Shown: piece by piece, positions 32,089 to 41,812 of the stretch
Layout of the letters: the number at the start of each line of letters is the position of its first letter
How positions within the stretch are numbered: the first letter of the stretch is position 1
NCBI GenBank assembly: GCA_910578835.1
Contig: CAJTSK010000020.1
Location: 1 to 49,922, forward strand
Origin: an uncultured Muribaculum sp.
Lineage (GTDB): Bacteria > Bacteroidota > Bacteroidia > Bacteroidales > Muribaculaceae
DNA length: 49,922 nucleotides
Direction: 5' to 3'
Notes under the pieces: generated by a model
What the model was told of the DNA's origin: nothing
The model's database searches: none
Seen by the model: only the letters and a program-made list of their open reading frames with translations
Position numbers and translations under genes: made by a program

Positions 32089-33972
32089 TTACTTTATATG
32101 TTGAAGAATGGTATTAGCAATAGCCCGAGCCATAAGAGGCGGAACGGCATTGCCGACAAGTGTGTACTGTGGTATTTCTGATTTGCGCTTATTTCCGCCT
32201 GTCTGACGTTTGCCTTGAAAAACGAAAGAGTCGTCGAATGATTGTAAACGAGCCATCTCTCTAACGGTCATTGCTCGATGAGCGGCGTAATGGATAAAGT
32301 CATCGGGCATCGTAACAACGGTAGGGCTTTGTCCCTTAGGATTTAGAACTGTATAATTCCGTTTATTTGAGTCAAGTCCAAGTTGTGATAGCTCTTCCTT
32401 GCAATCATCGTCATAAACGCCATGTTTAGCAATTATTGCAAGCCTTTGTTTTACATCGTTGCTTTGTGAACTTGTCTGATGGTTGTAAAGCGCGGCTTCT
32501 TCGCAAAATAGATTATTCTTCAGGTCTTCCATAGAGCGGACATAGAATGGTTCACAAGAAAAAGTAAATCTATGTCCGAAGCGACCTGTCTTGGACCATT
32601 CGGCGAAGGTATGAGCATCACTTGATACGGATAAATGTCCTTGAACTTCACGAGTACGAATCAAAGCCTCACATTCATTGATGACGCGACGGGTTCCGTA
32701 ACTTGTTTCCAAGCTGCCGTTGCCAATAAAATCAAGGTCGTGGATTGCTTCGTATACGGTAACTTTTTCTTCATCGGAAACTGTTGGAGGAACATCCTCT
32801 ATCAGTGGCTGATCTTTGCGACAACCAATGAAAAGAACGCGCTCACGATTTTGCGGAACGCCGTAGTTGGCAGAATGTGCGATAATCGGGCGAGCAACAC
32901 GATAGAGCCTGATTGCTTCAAGATGATTGTCTAACTCGTCTACACTATCATGAGATTTGGCATAATTACGGATTACATCAAAGGTTTCATCAAGGGTAAA
33001 AGAATAGAGTTTTATCATCTCACGAAACTCTACAACTTCATTCGAGGACTTGTCAAAGTCTTCGAACGTATCAATAGCAGAGAGAATCGTATTTATGATA
33101 GAAGAATCATCAATAAGAGAAAGGAAACTGTTAAAACCATTGACAAAAAAATCGTTGTCAATGTCAGCGTGAGTTTTTTCGTTGATAATGGCTGCAGATA
33201 TGGCATCAAGTTCGTCAATGCGGCGTAGAAGGTTTAATCCATGCCGAATCGTGGCAATGTTAATATTGGACTTGCTAAGACGATAATCTATTTTACGGGT
33301 AATAGCTTTGAACTGAGAGTCCAGAGCGGCAAAATAAGTATCACGTTCTAATATCGCATCATCATCATCTGAAACTTCAAACTTTACTTTAGATAGAATG
33401 CAATTTTTGATAAACGAAGAAGCACTCTTTTCGAGCATTTTGTTGAGGTACAAAATGAACGAGGGTACATTTGAGTCGTCAATTATCGAACGAATCTCTC
33501 TAAGGATTGCATCCTTGAATTTCCCTTTGTCTTTTGTCAGCAATCCTTTGACGTTCTCCATTACAAAGTATTTAGGGCGAAGCTTGCGAATGACATTAAG
33601 ATAGTGGAGAAATAAATTATCGCGTTTATCAAATCGCTTGCGTCTTCCTGATAGGCTGAATGATTGACAGCTTGGCCCTCCTGTAACAACATCTATTTGC
33701 TGACCGTTCAGTTTTTCAAGTAGATGGGGAATAAAAGTAGGTGACATTATATCCTCAGTCAGAAATTGAGTGTCAAGCCCGAATTGATAATTATAACGCA
33801 CGGTGTGCGTTAATTCACAATTCTCATTTATATCGCTTGCGAGAATAAACTTGAAATATTTATTTCGAGTATAAGCCTGTAAGAATCCCTCACTTATACC
33901 GCCGGCTCCGGCGAATAAATCAAGGAATGTTACAGGTTTCTTCCCTTTGAGAAATTCTTTCTTCTCAGCCAT
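32089..33972 (-). CDS. DNA (cytosine-5) methyltransferase with a long internal insertion
   Basis: Protective partner of the nuclease. The ATG at 33972 gives 627 residues. C5-MTase motifs: I, FLDLFAGAGGISEGF (16-30); IV, GGPSCQSFS with catalytic Cys102 and Ser in place of the common second Pro; VI, MENVKG (138-143); VIII, YGVPQNRERVLFIG (370-383); IX/X, ending in YTLVGNAVPPLMARAIA. Between motifs VI and VIII lie about 220 residues, mainly charged and helical, where about 40 are usual. The gene is preceded by a long leader with a strong hairpin. AT-rich codon use differs from neighbours. Confidence 0.93.
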   Translation of the reverse strand: MAEKKEFLKGKKPVTFLDLFAGAGGISEGFLQAYTRNKYFKFILASDINENCELTHTVRYNYQFGLDTQFLTEDIMSPTFIPHLLEKLNGQQIDVVTGGPSCQSFSLSGRRKRFDKRDNLFLHYLNVIRKLRPKYFVMENVKGLLTKDKGKFKDAILREIRSIIDDSNVPSFILYLNKMLEKSASSFIKNCILSKVKFEVSDDDDAILERDTYFAALDSQFKAITRKIDYRLSKSNINIATIRHGLNLLRRIDELDAISAAIINEKTHADIDNDFFVNGFNSFLSLIDDSSIINTILSAIDTFEDFDKSSNEVVEFREMIKLYSFTLDETFDVIRNYAKSHDSVDELDNHLEAIRLYRVARPIIAHSANYGVPQNRERVLFIGCRKDQPLIEDVPPTVSDEEKVTVYEAIHDLDFIGNGSLETSYGTRRVINECEALIRTREVQGHLSVSSDAHTFAEWSKTGRFGHRFTFSCEPFYVRSMEDLKNNLFCEEAALYNHQTSSQSNDVKQRLAIIAKHGVYDDDCKEELSQLGLDSNKRNYTVLNPKGQSPTVVTMPDDFIHYAAHRAMTVREMARLQSFDDSFVFQGKRQTGGNKRKSEIPQYTLVGNAVPPLMARAIANTILQHIK

Positions 33973-33983
33973 ATAAAATTCAA

Positions 33984-34041
33984 GGAACTTCCATGTAGGC
34001 TGACAGGCGACCAAACCTTTATGCGGCTACATGGGAGTTCC
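33984..34041 (-). promoter_or_regulatory. Leader hairpin upstream of the methyltransferase start
   Basis: GGAACTTCCATGTAG (33984-33998) and CTACATGGGAGTTCC (34027-34041) are inverted repeats matching at 14 of 15 positions with a 28-nt loop. In the mRNA this stem ends 11 nt before the ATG, where it would hinder ribosome access or serve as a protein-binding operator. Confidence 0.6.
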
Positions 34042-34053
34042 GTTATATATTAC

Positions 34054-34067
34054 AAGAAATGTTTCTT
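34054..34067. promoter_or_regulatory. Palindromic possible operator in the methyltransferase leader
   Basis: AAGAAATGTTTCTT is a 14-bp palindrome (6-bp arms, TG centre) between the predicted transcription start (about 34101) and the leader hairpin. No controller-protein gene is nearby. Confidence 0.3.
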
Positions 34068-34107
34068 ACATAAGTAGTCTTTGTCAGCGTAAGCGCAGTT
34101 TATGATG

Positions 34108-34115
34108 CAAAGTTA
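34108..34115 (-). promoter_or_regulatory. -7 box of the restriction-modification operon
   Basis: TAACTTTG on the minus strand, a perfect -7 match. The -33 region is poor (no TTTG at 19-20 nt). Start expected near 34101, so the leader before the ATG at 33972 is about 130 nt. Confidence 0.45.
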
Positions 34116-34189
34116 GCATTTTTTTTAGAGATTGAGGGCATTGCAGCCTTGTTTTGTTAGCTACTGTCAATCTACCTGGGGCTGCGCGA

Positions 34190-35470
34190 TTAGTCGTAGA
34201 TGTAGTCAAAGGTGCCGCCGTCGGTCATGTCGGCGATGGTGGCGGTGAAATAGGGGTTGCTTGCCGCCTCGGAAGGTGTCGACGCACCCTGCCGGTCGAT
34301 AATCGCCGTCACGTCATAAAAATGGTTGCGGTCGGCGCGGTAAAGCGGCAGAATGTCGTTGAAAAGCACATGTTCCGAAAAACATTGCTGGTCGTTATAC
34401 TTGTAAAGACGCTTGTTTACAGGCACCTTGTAAAAATAGGTCTTTCCTTTAAACGGAGCCTGCACGATAGCATATACCTGTCGGCCGGCAATTATCGGTT
34501 CGCTTTTGTCGTAATCCCTGATTGTCACGCGCTCGGTGCGCACCACCCCGTCTTTGTCGGTATGGGCGGCGTCTTTGTGACTGGTACGCTTACATCCTTT
34601 TTCAATATAATTGGCGGTAAGATTATACCAGTCGGTAGGATAGGTGTAATACACATGTCCCCCCTCCCTGGTCATTTCCGAGGGGTGAGGCTCGGTGATG
34701 TCGGTAAGGCTTTCCCAGTCGTTATTGTCAATAAATCCCGAAGGGATATTATCTTTACATGCAAGTCTTGTGTTGTTCCAGTAATAATTGGACGTGTCGT
34801 AGCGGTGAGAGAGTGTGGCGCCGGTGGCATTATGCTGTATTACGCTCGTAAACTGCTCCGCGGTGATAGGCGACTTCTCTTTGTCAAGAAGATTTATCTT
34901 GATTTTCGCAGCGACGCGTTCAAGGGGTATATTGATGTTATAGGCTACTTTCTTCATCTCGTCGGTGAGTTTTACCTCGCCGGTCATTACAAACCGGTCT
35001 TGCTTCTCACGGGCATTAAGTCCCGTCAGGTCGATGGAGAGCACATCCTTGAGCAGCGGCGTTTCATCGGGGTCTACGGTAAATCGCTGCGGGCTGTTGG
35101 CTACCAGATAAATGTAGTCGGCATTGCTGATGCGCTCATGGCTAAGTTCAGGGTCGTCAGATATAAAAGTGTGCCTGGTGTCGCAATCGGTGGAGTTTGG
35201 GGTGTTGTCAGGATATACCTTGCTCCAGTAGAGAGTCACCTTGTCATCTTTTACAAGAAAGAGGTCAAGGCTGTAGACATGGTTTTCGTTAAATTCATCC
35301 CATCCGTGGTCGGTGGCTTCACCCGATGCGCGTGACCCGGCATATCCCGATGTGGCATAGCTTATCGTCACAGGTCCATCGTTGGTCATGGCGGGGTAGT
35401 CTGCGCTCTTGTCGCTGCATCCTGCGAGGAGCACCGATATCAATATTGACGGTAATATATATGGTTTCAT
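34190..35470 (-). CDS. Fimbrillin-family lipoprotein (last gene of the fimbrial operon)
   Basis: A 426-residue exported lipoprotein with lipobox LLAGC (Cys18). An Arg-Ala pair (GSRAS, Arg47) lies where type V pilins are usually cut by an Arg-specific protease after lipidation. The body is a beta-rich fimbrillin-like protein (VYSLDLFLVKDD, IYLVANSPQRF, RVAAKIKINLLDKE). Probably a minor or tip-associated subunit; exact place unknown. It follows the 660-residue fimbrillin by 19 nt. Confidence 0.82.
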   Translation of the reverse strand: MKPYILPSILISVLLAGCSDKSADYPAMTNDGPVTISYATSGYAGSRASGEATDHGWDEFNENHVYSLDLFLVKDDKVTLYWSKVYPDNTPNSTDCDTRHTFISDDPELSHERISNADYIYLVANSPQRFTVDPDETPLLKDVLSIDLTGLNAREKQDRFVMTGEVKLTDEMKKVAYNINIPLERVAAKIKINLLDKEKSPITAEQFTSVIQHNATGATLSHRYDTSNYYWNNTRLACKDNIPSGFIDNNDWESLTDITEPHPSEMTREGGHVYYTYPTDWYNLTANYIEKGCKRTSHKDAAHTDKDGVVRTERVTIRDYDKSEPIIAGRQVYAIVQAPFKGKTYFYKVPVNKRLYKYNDQQCFSEHVLFNDILPLYRADRNHFYDVTAIIDRQGASTPSEAASNPYFTATIADMTDGGTFDYIYD

Positions 35471-35489
35471 TTTGCAGGGATTGATTTGG

Positions 35490-37472
35490 TTAGTGATAGC
35501 TGTAGCCCATCGGGGTTTCCCACCATCCGAAATTGTTGTCGCCTATTTTGCCTTCCATAAGGTTTTGCGGTGTCACATTGTAATCGCCGACAAATACCTG
35601 GCGTATCTGGATTGCGGTCTTGGTGCCGGGATAGGTGAGCGAACCGAAAAATGGCAATCCTGCCTCTGCCGTATAGGGCGGATTTATTTCAAGATTTTCC
35701 GTAAAGTGCTCGCCGTCGAGAGCCACCTTGATTACAAGATATACGGTAGGCACTTTGCCCTGTTCCCGATATTGGCGCGCGATGGGCGACAACACATCGT
35801 TTTCGCTTCCGTCGGTTATTATCGGGGTAGGAATTTCGTTTTCATTTGACTCTTCTGATCTGTTAACGAAATACTTTCCGTCGATGCTTTTATAGGAGGT
35901 GACATTACCGTCGGCATCAATTCCGTCGGGATATGCGAAGTTTCCTACCATTCCGGCTGTTCCTGTCGTTTTGTTCATCCAGCAGTTTTCGCCTACATCA
36001 ATCGCCAGGTTGTAAGCCTTTTCGCGGGCGATACCGGTGCGCACGGCAACGCTGTTGTCGGCATCATTGTTGCCGGGGGCAAAGCGGAAATACTTGTAAT
36101 CATGCTCTATCGTACACTCGGGGTCGTCGTATAGGAATGCTTTCCACACCGCTCCTTCGGGTTGGGTGATTTTAAACGAGAAATTGAGCTGCGACGAGCT
36201 GTTTTCAAGCAGTTTTACTTTTGTATTTTCAAGTTGTCCGTTGACCAGTCTTTTTGCATTTTTGGTCACAATGCGAGGGTGGGTTACAAAGCAATACCGC
36301 GAATCGGTATTCGTGAAATGCAGATAATGGTCATCGTTTTGGGCGATGTCCCAGCCGAGTGTCGACGACACATAGTCCCAGCAGGTGACGTTGTAGGTGA
36401 GGGTGCCGAAATGGATGCCGTCGATGGTGAAGCGGTAGAGGTGGTTGCGCACAATGTCGGTGGCGAGCCTTTCGTCGCCTGCCGTTGCGCCCTTATTGAC
36501 ATCTTTGTCGTCGAAATGCAGCGCCTCGGTGTAAGTAAGGGTCTGTCCGGTGGCGTTATGGCGAAGCACCACGTCGATTGTCGCCTCTCCCTCTGCCGAG
36601 TCAAATTCGGGCAGGTAAAACACTATGTCGCCGGCCGGCTCGTCGATGTATTTACCGGGCGTAAATGCGTGACCCGCCACCTCGGTCTTTACCGGGTTAA
36701 ACGGTGCGCCGTGGCGCAGCCCCGGGGCGGTGGTGGAGCCGGCGGCATTCCATCCATTGGGGAAGGGGTTGATATAGGAGTTGGTCTTGTTTATCTTGGC
36801 GCTGACAAGCTCGTAGCCCTCCATCTTTGTCGGGTCAAGCTGAATGTCCACTTTTGCGACTGCGCGCAGCAGCTCGATTTCGCCTATCTCTTCAGGCGCG
36901 TCTTTGTCGCCCGTGAAGGTGAAATCATGGGTGGTGACTCCCCACATCGGTATCAGCACCCCGTCGCGTGGCGACCCGTTGGGGCTGTACCACATCACAT
37001 CGGCTATCGTCGAGGGCAGCTCGGCAAGTGTGGTGGCGCTCATGATTGCCGGACCGCAGTTGGCAAGCAGCATCACGCGGTAGCTGCCTGCTTCCTTGCC
37101 CTCGTCGCCGAAGTTGATGTTGCCGGTGAAGGTATAGCCTCCATCTTCAGCTATATACATGAATTTGCGCAATTCCACATGCGTGATTTTGTCATCATTG
37201 TCTACGAGCATTACATGAAGGCGGCTCACCTGCGAGTCAAACCGCGTGCCTATCGCCTGTTCATGGTCGGGATTCCATACACCCGAAGTGGCGTCGGCTC
37301 GTGAACCCATGCCCTTGTCGTCGAGCTTAAGCGTGAACCTTACCGGCACCTCTCCTTGCAGCCTGCGCGCGTCACCGCATCCCGCCGGGCTGTCGTCGTA
37401 GACACATCCCACCGGCATCACCGCCAGAGCGACTGCCAATAACATGATTATATGTCGAGCTATATATCTCAT
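35490..37472 (-). CDS. Large fimbrillin-family lipoprotein
   Basis: A 660-residue lipoprotein with lipobox MPVGC (Cys23) and an SRA motif (Arg58-Ala59) as the candidate maturation site. N-terminal fimbrillin signatures include SRLHVMLVDNDDKIT and YRVMLLANCG; RAVAKVDIQLD near 190-200 is the standard strand of Mfa/Fim proteins. The C-terminal third is extra and of unknown fold. Likely an accessory or tip-proximal subunit. It starts 3 nt after the 960-residue gene. Confidence 0.85.
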   Translation of the reverse strand: MRYIARHIIMLLAVALAVMPVGCVYDDSPAGCGDARRLQGEVPVRFTLKLDDKGMGSRADATSGVWNPDHEQAIGTRFDSQVSRLHVMLVDNDDKITHVELRKFMYIAEDGGYTFTGNINFGDEGKEAGSYRVMLLANCGPAIMSATTLAELPSTIADVMWYSPNGSPRDGVLIPMWGVTTHDFTFTGDKDAPEEIGEIELLRAVAKVDIQLDPTKMEGYELVSAKINKTNSYINPFPNGWNAAGSTTAPGLRHGAPFNPVKTEVAGHAFTPGKYIDEPAGDIVFYLPEFDSAEGEATIDVVLRHNATGQTLTYTEALHFDDKDVNKGATAGDERLATDIVRNHLYRFTIDGIHFGTLTYNVTCWDYVSSTLGWDIAQNDDHYLHFTNTDSRYCFVTHPRIVTKNAKRLVNGQLENTKVKLLENSSSQLNFSFKITQPEGAVWKAFLYDDPECTIEHDYKYFRFAPGNNDADNSVAVRTGIAREKAYNLAIDVGENCWMNKTTGTAGMVGNFAYPDGIDADGNVTSYKSIDGKYFVNRSEESNENEIPTPIITDGSENDVLSPIARQYREQGKVPTVYLVIKVALDGEHFTENLEINPPYTAEAGLPFFGSLTYPGTKTAIQIRQVFVGDYNVTPQNLMEGKIGDNNFGWWETPMGYSYH

Positions 37473-37475
37473 ATG

Positions 37476-40358
37476 TCAATATGCAGAAGAATGACTTTTA
37501 ATTATCGGTACATTTAATATTATGCGGTCATCAGCCTTGTTGGTCTTGTGTAGCATTGAGCGGCGCATATATTCAGCTTCTGCCGCGCTTGCTCCATTTC
37601 CAATCGGATTTTTGAATGACATAAGTACACGAATCGGTGCAAACACTCGACTATGGGCGCGTTTCCAGTTCGGTCCGACATCATTTATGGTGTGCATGTC
37701 GTGTCGGTAATTCTCCTCGATAGATGCCGAACCCCAACAGTCCCAAGGGCTGAAACGGAATATTTCAATCCAAGCCATAGGGTCATTATCAAGGTCTTCA
37801 ACGGCACCCATATTACCTCCATAAATTTTTGAGAATGGGAATTCTTTTGTCGCGTCAATGAAGAAATAGTTTTTAACTCCAAGTTCAGTAACACGCTTGT
37901 TTTCAGTAGAACTGGGCCATTTCATGCCAAAGGCTTTGAAGTCGAGTCCGGAGATATTTGAGCAATAAGAATCCATGTGCAAAAGCATTCCTTTTTTAAG
38001 CGCTTCATATATGCTTTCAGCAAACGTACCATCGGGAAGACGTGTCCTGACATCATCAGTAATCCATTTGGCTGCGAATAGTACACCTCCATAGCGGCGC
38101 AGTTTTATAATATCCTTCATAGTGGGAAAGCGATATTCTTCATAAATTCCGTCTGACGGTTTTAGCTTTCCTTCTGTAAAGGCTGTCATGTTATATAGCA
38201 GTGCTACGCTACCGCGAAGACTTTCGTCGGCATATGGGTCAAAATCGGCGTCATACGTCACACCGTAGTCCTCTGTGCCTTTTTCCGCACAGGGATATAT
38301 GTATCCGCCCGGTAGCACATCGGTAGTAAGATACTTGACTTCGGGACCGGGTTCTTCCGTAGTGTTGTAGGGTGCATAATTTACAGAGTTGACAGGTCCG
38401 TCAGTATTGAAACATACAAGTTCATTGCCTTTATTGTCTTTAGTGCTGTAAAGAGATTTACCTGTCCAGAATTGATTGAACCCTACCTTGCGCAGAGGAT
38501 ACTTGATTCCGCCAATCTCCATCCATTTGATATTACGCTGACCTACTGCACATCCGTCCTCATCTTCAAATTCATTTATACACGGAGTGTAGGAAACGTA
38601 GACTTGTTTTTGTCCGTATTCATCTTTCTTTATCGCAATGTGACCGTCGACATATGCCTTGTTGTTGGTGATTTTTTCTTCAGGCATAAAGAACTTGTCC
38701 ACAATATTATTATCTGGATCCCATGTGATTACTCCGCCATGCATGTAGTATTCGAGATACTCGCGTGACTCAAATCCATAGTGGGCGTCTCCGCTTGACA
38801 TTTTCAAGTCAGCGGTATTTGTGTATTCATGACCGTGACCTACCTTGAATATCCCTTGTCCGTCTGCCGATTTCATCATGTGAGGCAGCGGCCATATTGG
38901 TTTAGTGAACCAGTCTTGTCCGTTTACTGTTGTCAAATGAGAGTATTTGGGGTGCAGATATGGGGTATATCCCGGTTGTCCGCCTGCACTCTTGATATCA
39001 TAGACAAATCGTAGTATAGAGCCTTTTGTCAAATCAGGTTCCTTGCTTCCGGATTTTAAATTGTAAAACACCCATGCCTGAGAGTTTATTCCGGGGTGCA
39101 TTTCAGATATGGACATGCTGTATTTCCCGCCGTCATTCAGCTGTTCCAGCAAATCTTGTGTGGCAGGATTTGTTGAAATCATACATATCTGATTGTTTTG
39201 CTCGTTGGTGCCCCCTTTTAGGTTGGTTGTTATTTTATTAAATACATAGTCACCGTTATTTTCAATCGGACACTTTCTGTAATTAGAAGGATAGCCTTCC
39301 GGTTCCCAATAGATGTATTCTCGACAAAGGTAACCGACGAGATTATTGTCGTTGGGGTCATATATCTCCAATACCCACGAGTCATCATCACCGACGTCGG
39401 GTATTGTCGGTTTTTGACCTGAGCGGAGGTTGAACGTGTAGTATTTTCCCGGACGCAGGCTTACATCCTGTGCGAGCTTGTAGGTAGTCTCGACATATTC
39501 GCCTTTTTTGTCTTTGAGATAAAGAGTCAATATGTCGGAGTCCTTGCTAAGTGTCTGACATGCCGGAACTACCGCACGATATACATAATTGTATTCATCC
39601 GTGTCGTCGGGAAGTTTATACATTGATATGTCCTTTCTGCTATTTTCTGTATCTACAGCGTATAGCAGATTGTCGGTGGTCACCTCTTCTTCCTCTTTAC
39701 GGAGTATTATTCCGGTTGCTTTTGTAGGCATGGAGGGGAGTATCACGTCATGAGTGGTGTCCACGCTATCTTTTGCCACAGTCACTACGATTGTTGCCAT
39801 GGCGTGGTGCATGTGGATGGTTACATATTGGGCTTCCTTTTCCTCGTCGCTCATCAATTTATGACACCACAGGAGGTCCGATGCGGTAAGGTTGGATTGT
39901 ACACTTTGGTCTTCCTTGATGGTATGAGACATCGAGCCGTTGCTTAATCCGGCGAGTGTGCGCGTGGCAGTGTAGGGGAAATATAGCAGATACTCGTTTT
40001 CCTTTTTGGGGATTTCTTTTTTGATTTCGTCATCGGCGGGCACAAGTACCTGATGAGGTCCCGACGGCGGGTCGGTTGACATGTCGCGCGCGCTGAATAC
40101 ATCATTAGGTATTTGGCTTTTATCTTTATTCTGCGGGGCAAACACTCCTATTCGGTCGCCTGTGCTAAACTCGGCGTGGATGATGCCGTCGTATTGCACA
40201 CGTGACATTGAAGCATTTTCATCTTCAAGCACAAAGTAGTAGTCGCCGTCGAGGTAATATTGTTGTTGTGTCCTTTCGACCGGAAGCTCGTCGGTGCATG
40301 CCGCAAAAAGTATTGTGGCAAACGTGAATGGTAATATGTTGCGTGTCAGCTGTTTCAT
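37476..40358 (-). CDS. Very large fimbrillin-family protein, probable tip adhesin
   Basis: A 960-residue lipoprotein (lipobox LFAAC, Cys21) with candidate maturation site MSRV (Arg53). The N-terminal ~330 residues are Mfa_like_1 fimbrillin type (STGDRIGVFAPQ, YLLYFPYTATR, HMHHAMATIVVTV). The remaining 600 residues hold a different domain with many Trp, Tyr and Asn. Its late part (EEYRFPTMKDIIKLRRYGG, GLDFKAFGMKWPSST) recalls FISUMP-like modules of surface proteins. Size and domain layout point to the tip adhesin, but this is inference. Confidence 0.8.
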   Translation of the reverse strand: MKQLTRNILPFTFATILFAACTDELPVERTQQQYYLDGDYYFVLEDENASMSRVQYDGIIHAEFSTGDRIGVFAPQNKDKSQIPNDVFSARDMSTDPPSGPHQVLVPADDEIKKEIPKKENEYLLYFPYTATRTLAGLSNGSMSHTIKEDQSVQSNLTASDLLWCHKLMSDEEKEAQYVTIHMHHAMATIVVTVAKDSVDTTHDVILPSMPTKATGIILRKEEEEVTTDNLLYAVDTENSRKDISMYKLPDDTDEYNYVYRAVVPACQTLSKDSDILTLYLKDKKGEYVETTYKLAQDVSLRPGKYYTFNLRSGQKPTIPDVGDDDSWVLEIYDPNDNNLVGYLCREYIYWEPEGYPSNYRKCPIENNGDYVFNKITTNLKGGTNEQNNQICMISTNPATQDLLEQLNDGGKYSMSISEMHPGINSQAWVFYNLKSGSKEPDLTKGSILRFVYDIKSAGGQPGYTPYLHPKYSHLTTVNGQDWFTKPIWPLPHMMKSADGQGIFKVGHGHEYTNTADLKMSSGDAHYGFESREYLEYYMHGGVITWDPDNNIVDKFFMPEEKITNNKAYVDGHIAIKKDEYGQKQVYVSYTPCINEFEDEDGCAVGQRNIKWMEIGGIKYPLRKVGFNQFWTGKSLYSTKDNKGNELVCFNTDGPVNSVNYAPYNTTEEPGPEVKYLTTDVLPGGYIYPCAEKGTEDYGVTYDADFDPYADESLRGSVALLYNMTAFTEGKLKPSDGIYEEYRFPTMKDIIKLRRYGGVLFAAKWITDDVRTRLPDGTFAESIYEALKKGMLLHMDSYCSNISGLDFKAFGMKWPSSTENKRVTELGVKNYFFIDATKEFPFSKIYGGNMGAVEDLDNDPMAWIEIFRFSPWDCWGSASIEENYRHDMHTINDVGPNWKRAHSRVFAPIRVLMSFKNPIGNGASAAEAEYMRRSMLHKTNKADDRIILNVPIIKSHSSAY

Positions 40359-40370
40359 ATCGTCATGCTT

Positions 40371-41780
40371 TTAGTCGGGTCGGTTGATTGAGATTTCATC
40401 GCCTTTCTGCCAATCATCTATGTCAATATGAAAACCCGATTTTTCATCAAGCTTGGAGAATCTTAATTTGTAATAATGTCCGCTTTGCAGCGATTTTATT
40501 CCGGAGCTTTGGTGCATGTCGTTGAGCGTCAACTCATTGTTGTGACCTTCGGCGCGGAATGACAGGGAACATCTGAACTCTGAGTTGGATTGCGGTGGCA
40601 GTATGATACGATATACATTATATGTGGTGGGCTTTCCGTTCATTATTTCGGTAACAGTGCCGATTTTGCATGGGATTATAGGACTGCCATATTCATTGAA
40701 CCGTGAATTTTTTTCAATAATATCAGCACTTTGAGTATTATATGCAAATTCTTTTTCAAAATTGCCCGTTAACATATTGAAGCCCCTGATTCTTTTCATC
40801 GCGGGTTCATAAATATTGTTATTATTGATATTCTTCGGATTTAGCTTTATTGAACTTCCGTCAATGTCATCGAGTACATACAAGTCCATTGTCACCATCT
40901 TTTTATGCATGGTGACAGGGATTTCTGACTTGGCGTTTTCAAGATTTATAGGTTCTCCATCCGACATTTCAGTGACTGAGCCATACATGAAATCGGAGTG
41001 GTTAAGGCGGTCAGTAACATTATTACCAATAGAGTAGTCTATTGTAGTTGCTACCGGGTATTCTTTCCATGATGAACAATACAATGCGTTGTCATTAGTA
41101 GCTGCTTCTTTTGCAACTTGGCGTATAAGAGTATTATCATTGATTACCTTAAGAGAAATTGACGTTGGAGGATTATATTTGTACGTATCTTGAAGCTCAG
41201 TAGGATATGATACATTTTTAATATCGTATTTGCCATTTCCCCATTCATCTTTGGTGAGTGAAGACTCATAAGCATTGGTGAGGATGTCGGCGTCGATGTA
41301 GGGGTAGTAGAAGAAGAAGGCGTAGTCGGCGGTCTTGTTGAGGAGACGGATGAAGTAGGGGGCGTGGGGGTCGTCGGCCAGCTCTTCTGCCTCGATTTCT
41401 GCGGTGGTGAAGTGGCGCAGTATGTTGTTGCCCTCTCCGTTGATGTCGACGGGGGCATTGTCGCTGTCAAGCAGTTTAGTGAGTTTCAGTCCGTCGGGGT
41501 GCCATGTCCAGCAGGAGTTAGCCTGATATTCGTAGCCTCCTTCGGCTTCGGGGTTTTTATATGCGATGACACAGCCTATCAGTGTGCCTTTGGTAAATTG
41601 GGTTTTCAGTCCGTCGTATTGGAGCGCGCGTGAAGAGGAGAGGGTCGTGGCGGCGTCGGCTGAAAAAGATAGCGGGCGCAGGTCATGTCCGGTACCGCAG
41701 GCGGGTACGGGCGCGTCGGAGCATCCCGCCGTTATGGCGAGTATGATAATCGGAATTATGTAGCGTAATTCAAATTTCAT
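40371..41780 (-). CDS. Fimbrillin-family lipoprotein (Mfa_like_1 type)
   Basis: A 469-residue lipoprotein with lipobox AITAGC (Cys20) and maturation-type SSSRA (Arg51-Ala52). Typical fimbrillin sections: TKGTLIGCVIAYKNPEAEGG, ADYAFFFYYPYIDADIL, EIPVTMHKKMVTMDLYVLDD and a late GHYYKLRFSKLD. Probably a minor shaft or tip subunit. It lies 12 nt upstream of the 960-residue gene and 32 nt after the Mfa2-like anchor gene. Confidence 0.85.
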   Translation of the reverse strand: MKFELRYIIPIIILAITAGCSDAPVPACGTGHDLRPLSFSADAATTLSSSRALQYDGLKTQFTKGTLIGCVIAYKNPEAEGGYEYQANSCWTWHPDGLKLTKLLDSDNAPVDINGEGNNILRHFTTAEIEAEELADDPHAPYFIRLLNKTADYAFFFYYPYIDADILTNAYESSLTKDEWGNGKYDIKNVSYPTELQDTYKYNPPTSISLKVINDNTLIRQVAKEAATNDNALYCSSWKEYPVATTIDYSIGNNVTDRLNHSDFMYGSVTEMSDGEPINLENAKSEIPVTMHKKMVTMDLYVLDDIDGSSIKLNPKNINNNNIYEPAMKRIRGFNMLTGNFEKEFAYNTQSADIIEKNSRFNEYGSPIIPCKIGTVTEIMNGKPTTYNVYRIILPPQSNSEFRCSLSFRAEGHNNELTLNDMHQSSGIKSLQSGHYYKLRFSKLDEKSGFHIDIDDWQKGDEISINRPD

Positions 41781-41812
41781 GCCTGTTTACTGTAATGGTA
41801 ATAGGTATCGGT

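Noticed and set aside
34154..35335. Long plus-strand open frame (393 codons) opposite the last fimbrillin gene
   Set aside because: The minus-strand frame has a lipobox, fimbrillin motifs and operon context; the plus frame has no recognisable motifs and looks like an antisense shadow.
36162..37304. Plus-strand open frame of 380 codons opposite the 660-residue fimbrillin
   Set aside because: Antisense to a well-supported gene, His/Arg/Val-rich shadow composition, no promoter or family features.
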